This document shows positions 59,694 through 63,294 of a DNA stretch of 63,294 bases, one piece after another. The notes under the pieces are model-generated. The model did no database searches, was not told the origin of the DNA, and was given only the letters and a program-made list of their open reading frames with translations. Numbering within the stretch: the first letter of the stretch is position 1; every line of letters starts with the position of its first letter. The stretch is from positions 1 to 63,294 of the forward strand of contig JAUXAL010000011.1 of the NCBI GenBank assembly GCA_030619925.1, in the 5' to 3' direction. The stretch comes from Phycisphaerae bacterium. GTDB lineage: Bacteria > Planctomycetota > Phycisphaerae > Sedimentisphaerales > Anaerobacaceae. A program made the translations under genes and the position numbers.

Positions 59694-60286
59694 GTATATC
59701 GCTCATCGGTTACGCTGCTCGTTTCGTCTATCGTCTTTCGGTTTCGTATTAAATGCCGTTTTACGTTCTGCGCAACCGATACGAGTCGCGCAACCGCAAC
59801 CGACCTTATGATTTTGAAATGTGAGATTTGAAATTTGAAATTGTCTTTCAATGCTTCTTAGCCTGCCCTGCTTGCCTGATATTCGCTATCCTCTATACGC
59901 TATCCGCTATACGCTAAACGCCATCTTCTTTTTCCTTGCAAATCCAGCTTCCATAGTGTAAAATTATTAGAGGGTAGCGATACGAGACATCTTAGATTTG
60001 TGCTGCTCAGTAATGGCTTGCGCATAGTACACAGATAACAAGGTGGAAGACGATTAAAGGAGGAGCTATTGTGGCGCAGAGTAGAGATTTTTGCATTTCA
60101 ATTAACCGCTTATATTGAGCTTTTAAAGGGGACCCCAAACACGATAAAGAGCGTTTTGGTAACCTAAGGAAGGAGGTAGGGTGAAATTGAAGGAAATTGT
60201 CCGGGGCAGCCAAGGATAGAATTTAGTGGGAGTGTAAATTGTTATCGGTCGTTTTGTATTTCTATTTCTTTTGTAGGAGGATAGCC
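59694..60286. other. Intergenic region with heptamer array and LamG-type leader
   Basis: No gene. A heptamer array is at 59880-59921. From about 60108 the sequence resembles the leader at 16868-17012: gcttttaaagggg, GAAGGAGGTAGG at about 60170, and GTAGGAGGAT just ahead of a MCKKLI start at 60287. The remainder (59700-59870) shows only short direct repeats such as cgcaaccg. Confidence 0.45.
59880..59921. repeat. Heptanucleotide array, 6 units
   Basis: tattcgc, tatcctc, tatacgc, tatccgc, tatacgc, taaacgc; reverse complement of the TATAGCG-type units at 11961-11995. Confidence 0.85.
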
Positions 60287-60325
60287 ATGTGTAAAAAACT
60301 AATTCCTTTCTATAAAGTTTTTTAA
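60287..60325 (+). pseudogene. Truncated MCKKLI signal-peptide start or leader peptide
   Basis: A 12-codon frame, MCKKLIPFYKVF, preceded by TAGGAGG. The first six residues equal those of the LamG protein at 17013, with a stop where the hydrophobic core would be. It may be a decayed gene start or a regulatory leader peptide for the beta-helix gene 60 bp downstream. Confidence 0.4.
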
Positions 60326-60384
60326 CCTGGAGTTTTTCAGCAAGAACAGATTACAAATATTAACAAATAAAGGGAAAAAACAAA

Positions 60385-63183
60385 ATGTTTCACCAATCAT
60401 CTAAACAAATTTTTCTCGGTATTTTCGTCGCATTGTTGTTAATAGCAATGCCGGTCTATGCTGTAAAAAACTTCAAAATCTCCAAATACAGAGGTGGGCA
60501 CCAGATCTGGTTTGAAGCCGAGGATTTCGATGAACTCAATCCCGACACTGATTACTATTACCAGGTTGTTGACGCGGATGGCGCGTTCGGTCAAGCAATT
60601 ACCCGGTCAGGTGGCTCCGGCGGCATGATTCGCTGGACATTCGATATCAGTGCAGCCGATGGCAGGAGAGGTAAGTGGTATTTCTGGGGGCGTATTTTGA
60701 ATCCGGACAATCGGTCGGATTTTATGCTCGTGGAGGGAGACCCAGGTGACGCAGAGATTCCCGCTGGCCCACCCTTCCCCGGAGGTAGCGGGGAAGCGCC
60801 ATTCGTTAAGGATGATGACCGAATTTTTGAAGATAATGTTGGGCCTCCCTGGGGATGGACAGGCAAAAGCTATGTTAACCTAGAGGGTCATGTTAAAGAG
60901 CTTCAAGATGGCCAGAACACGATGTACATCTTTAACAGGGAAGGGAATAAGACCGTGTTCTGGGATGTCTTCATGTGGACCGATCGTAGTCACTATGTGC
61001 CCAACGATGAGGATTATCGAAATGCCAAGATATTTGTTCTTAGCACAGCCTCTAATCCAAGTCCAGCTAATGGTGCTATAATTCGGGATACGTGGGTAAG
61101 TTTGAACTGGACGCCGGAAGGTCTTGTGGCCTCGCACGATGTGTACTTCGACGAGGATTCTGACGATGTGAATGCCGGCACCGGCGGCACCTTCCGGGGC
61201 AACCAAACCTCAAATCATTTCCTTGTCGGCCTGCCCGGATGTCCCTATCCGGACGGTCTCGTTCCGGGCACGACATATTACTGGCGCATTGATGGAGTGG
61301 AAACCGACGGTGTGACCAAACATAGAGGCACGGTCTGGAGCTTCTTCATCCCCTCCAGCAAGGCATATAATCCTGTCCCGCCCGACGGCGCCAAATTCGT
61401 GGCCGCGGGCGTAACCCTTACATGGGCGGCCGGGCTCGGCGCCGAATTGCACACGGTATATTTCGGCGATGATCCTGAGACCGTGGCCAATGCTGTGGGG
61501 GGAATACCTCAGATGCTGACCCGGTATTTCCCTGGTGAGCTTGAATTCGACAGGACGTATTACTGGCGCGTAGATGAGTTCGACGGTGCCGCGACACACA
61601 AGGGCGACATCTGGAGTTTCACTACCATGCCGGCGGACGCATTGGAGCGACCTTCAGCTGTATCGACATTTCACTGCATCGGTGTATACTGGTCGCCCCA
61701 AGGCGGCTCTGCCGATAAAGATGTGCTGGTAGATTATCGTCCTAAAGGCACATCCGAGTGGTTGCAAGCCCTGACGATGCGGTATAATCCCATCAGCACA
61801 ACCACAGAAGACAAGGCCGACTATCGTGGCAGTATCGTTAACCTGACACCAGAGACAGAGTACGAGATCCATCTGACGCTTGAACGCACATCCGAAACCA
61901 GCACGCTTGAAGCGAGGACATGGAGCGAGGATTTTCCCATCGGAGTCACAGTAAAGGTCGATAACCAGACAGGCCAGTATGACATCACCGTCTCAGGAAC
62001 GGCAGATGCCTATCTTCTTTACGATGGCACAGATTCGACTATCAACGTTAATAATAACTCCGATTATTGCATCTTCATCAATGCCTCTTATGTGGTCGTT
62101 CGTGGTTTTAACTTGCAGGGCGCCCGTAAACACGGCATATATATCGAGGGTGGACATGACATTATTATCGAGGACTGCGACATCTCGGATTGGGGAGACA
62201 GTGATAGTGGCGGTATTTTCGGAACAAACTTTCGTTCGGGCATTTTCTCACCCTATTTAGAACTGAAAAGAGTCATCATTCAGAGGTGCAAAATTCACCA
62301 TCCTCGTTATGATACCAATAGCTGGGCTGAAGGCCACAATGGATACCACCCTAAAGGCCCCAATTGCATAGCCTTCAGAGACAGCGCAGGCAACAACGTG
62401 ATCCGATACAATGAGTGCTGGTCAGATGCCGAACATTATTTCAAGGACCCCATCGCCTATAGAAGCAATGCCAGCTATAGAGGATTTCCTGGCCCCGATT
62501 CGGACATTTACTGCAACTATGTGGCTGACTGTTGGGATGACGGCATAGAGGCTGAAGGCGGGGGCCAGAATGTGCGTATATGGAACAATTACATGGAGAG
62601 ATGTCTTACGGCTATCGGAAACGCCCCTATATCTATCGGACCCACGTATATCTGGCGCAATGTTTCCGGCGAAAGTTACTGCCTTAGGTACAAATATGGG
62701 CATTTTCTGAAGATGGGATATGCTAAAGGATTAGAGTGGATGACCGGGCATATGTATGTTTTTCATAACACCATCCTCCAGCCGGATGGAAAGGGTTTCG
62801 GTGGTCTGGGCTGCGCTCGTCAAGTCCGCTATATTTATCACTGCACAACGCGAAACAACATTCTGCATGTCCGCGAGACAGACGCAGTTTCTATCTCCTA
62901 CAGAGGTTCGGACAATGACTTCGACTACGATCTCCACAGCAAGAATGTTCCCGCACGGCATGAATCGCACGGCATCAAAGGCATACCGACTTATGTAGCG
63001 GGTGCAGGGTTTGATCTCACCACAATGACAGGTAACTTCCAGTTAGAAAAGTCAAGCGTCGGTTATGATGCAGGTGAATTGATACCAAACTTCAGTGATG
63101 GTTATACAGGTGTCGCACCGGATATGGGCGCTCACGAAAGTGGTTGGGATGACATGGAGTTCGGCGTCAACGCATACCAATAA
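60385..63183 (+). CDS. Large secreted beta-helix (pectate-lyase-like) exoprotein
   Basis: A 932-residue protein with signal peptide QIFLGIFVALLLIAMPVYA. About 30-200 is a carbohydrate-binding-like domain (IWFEAEDFDELNPDTDYYYQ). Two Ig/FN3-like repeats (about 215-320 and 325-410) each end YYWRIDGVE..GTVWSF or YYWRVDEFD..GDIWSF. Another FN3-type domain reaches about 505. The rest is a right-handed beta-helix: VVVRGFNLQGARKHGIYIEG and HDIIIEDCDISDWGDSDSGG, with a metal-site-like NNVIRYNECWSDAEH. It probably cleaves or binds acidic polysaccharides; the catalytic residues are not identified. Complete in the window. Confidence 0.78.
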   Translation: MFHQSSKQIFLGIFVALLLIAMPVYAVKNFKISKYRGGHQIWFEAEDFDELNPDTDYYYQVVDADGAFGQAITRSGGSGGMIRWTFDISAADGRRGKWYFWGRILNPDNRSDFMLVEGDPGDAEIPAGPPFPGGSGEAPFVKDDDRIFEDNVGPPWGWTGKSYVNLEGHVKELQDGQNTMYIFNREGNKTVFWDVFMWTDRSHYVPNDEDYRNAKIFVLSTASNPSPANGAIIRDTWVSLNWTPEGLVASHDVYFDEDSDDVNAGTGGTFRGNQTSNHFLVGLPGCPYPDGLVPGTTYYWRIDGVETDGVTKHRGTVWSFFIPSSKAYNPVPPDGAKFVAAGVTLTWAAGLGAELHTVYFGDDPETVANAVGGIPQMLTRYFPGELEFDRTYYWRVDEFDGAATHKGDIWSFTTMPADALERPSAVSTFHCIGVYWSPQGGSADKDVLVDYRPKGTSEWLQALTMRYNPISTTTEDKADYRGSIVNLTPETEYEIHLTLERTSETSTLEARTWSEDFPIGVTVKVDNQTGQYDITVSGTADAYLLYDGTDSTINVNNNSDYCIFINASYVVVRGFNLQGARKHGIYIEGGHDIIIEDCDISDWGDSDSGGIFGTNFRSGIFSPYLELKRVIIQRCKIHHPRYDTNSWAEGHNGYHPKGPNCIAFRDSAGNNVIRYNECWSDAEHYFKDPIAYRSNASYRGFPGPDSDIYCNYVADCWDDGIEAEGGGQNVRIWNNYMERCLTAIGNAPISIGPTYIWRNVSGESYCLRYKYGHFLKMGYAKGLEWMTGHMYVFHNTILQPDGKGFGGLGCARQVRYIYHCTTRNNILHVRETDAVSISYRGSDNDFDYDLHSKNVPARHESHGIKGIPTYVAGAGFDLTTMTGNFQLEKSSVGYDAGELIPNFSDGYTGVAPDMGAHESGWDDMEFGVNAYQ

Positions 63184-63294
63184 AAAATATACATAAAACA
63201 CGGACAAAAAGCGAATTGTAAGAGAAATGTCAGGATTGTGTAGAAATTTCCCGGACCAATCCCACCAGCCAACCAGGCGCACTGAGCAGTTTGA
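63184..63294. other. Window end, no feature
   Basis: The 111 bp after the beta-helix gene show no gene or clear terminator. Confidence 0.4.

Noticed and set aside
1-63294. tRNA, rRNA, insertion sequences, integrase or phage genes
   Set aside because: No T-loop-like cores with acceptor stems, no transposase or integrase motifs (DDE, tyrosine recombinase) and no phage structural genes were seen; the collagen-like fibre at 46.1 kb has a signal peptide and no phage neighbours.

Overview
The window reads as a chromosome segment of a free-living, probably anaerobic Planctomycetota bacterium, most likely class Phycisphaerae (Sedimentisphaerales-like). That is inference from several signs: many secreted proteins with twin-arginine or lipoprotein leaders, LamG and beta-helix exoproteins, a Cys-type sulfatase with anaerobic radical-SAM maturases, a HYExAFE-family protein, and an expanded set of pseudopilin-like proteins. 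Most housekeeping genes are intact. No tRNA, rRNA, insertion sequence, phage or CRISPR array was seen.

Layout. 1-7.6 kb (minus strand): dsbD-nth-LOG, then a BamD-like/LptE-like/ftsH envelope operon. 7.8-11.1 kb: an ADP-ribosylglycohydrolase lipoprotein and three poorly characterised genes. 11.1-12.7 kb: a repeat-rich gap. 12.7-20.3 kb: a Tat-exported TIM-barrel protein, four pseudopilin-like genes and a LamG exoprotein. 20.4-25.2 kb: ykgJ-hisS-VOC-HYExAFE-rsmD-CCA transferase. 25.2-29.3 kb: a sulfatase between two anaerobic sulfatase-maturase paralogues. 29.4-32.6 kb: a mosaic of an amidohydrolase, an ankyrin gene, gene fragments and a fifth pseudopilin. 33-35.6 kb: a HEAT-like protein and an MNT nucleotidyltransferase. 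35.8-40.1 kb: an uncharacterised sugar operon (AGE epimerase, deoxyhypusine-synthase-like protein, PfkB-HAD fusion). 40.1-45.8 kb: FmdB, FHA and the thrS-infC-rpmI-rplT-pheS translation cluster. 46-50.3 kb: a collagen-like surface protein, RraA-like protein, lipoprotein and ArfB. 50.9-58.2 kb: addB-addA. 58.4-63.2 kb: two exported proteins, one a large beta-helix protein.

The most unusual signal is a layer of small repeats laid over this gene content. At least eleven arrays have an exact 7-bp period, with unrelated unit sequences. They occur between genes and also in frame inside an LptE-like lipoprotein (where they form the signal peptide), both sulfatase maturases, AddB and AddA, and one directly abuts the pheS start codon. 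A second family, with two hairpins around a GATCA core, lies in frame in a maturase and in AddA and once between genes. Further palindromic inserts sit in the leader of one pseudopilin and at the end of the PfkB-HAD gene. Together they resemble a planctomycete counterpart of cyanobacterial heptanucleotide repeats and of Rickettsia palindromic elements.

Starts were chosen from Shine-Dalgarno spacing, overlaps and promoter position, and several differ from the longest open frame. Product names rest on motif recognition by eye, without database searches.
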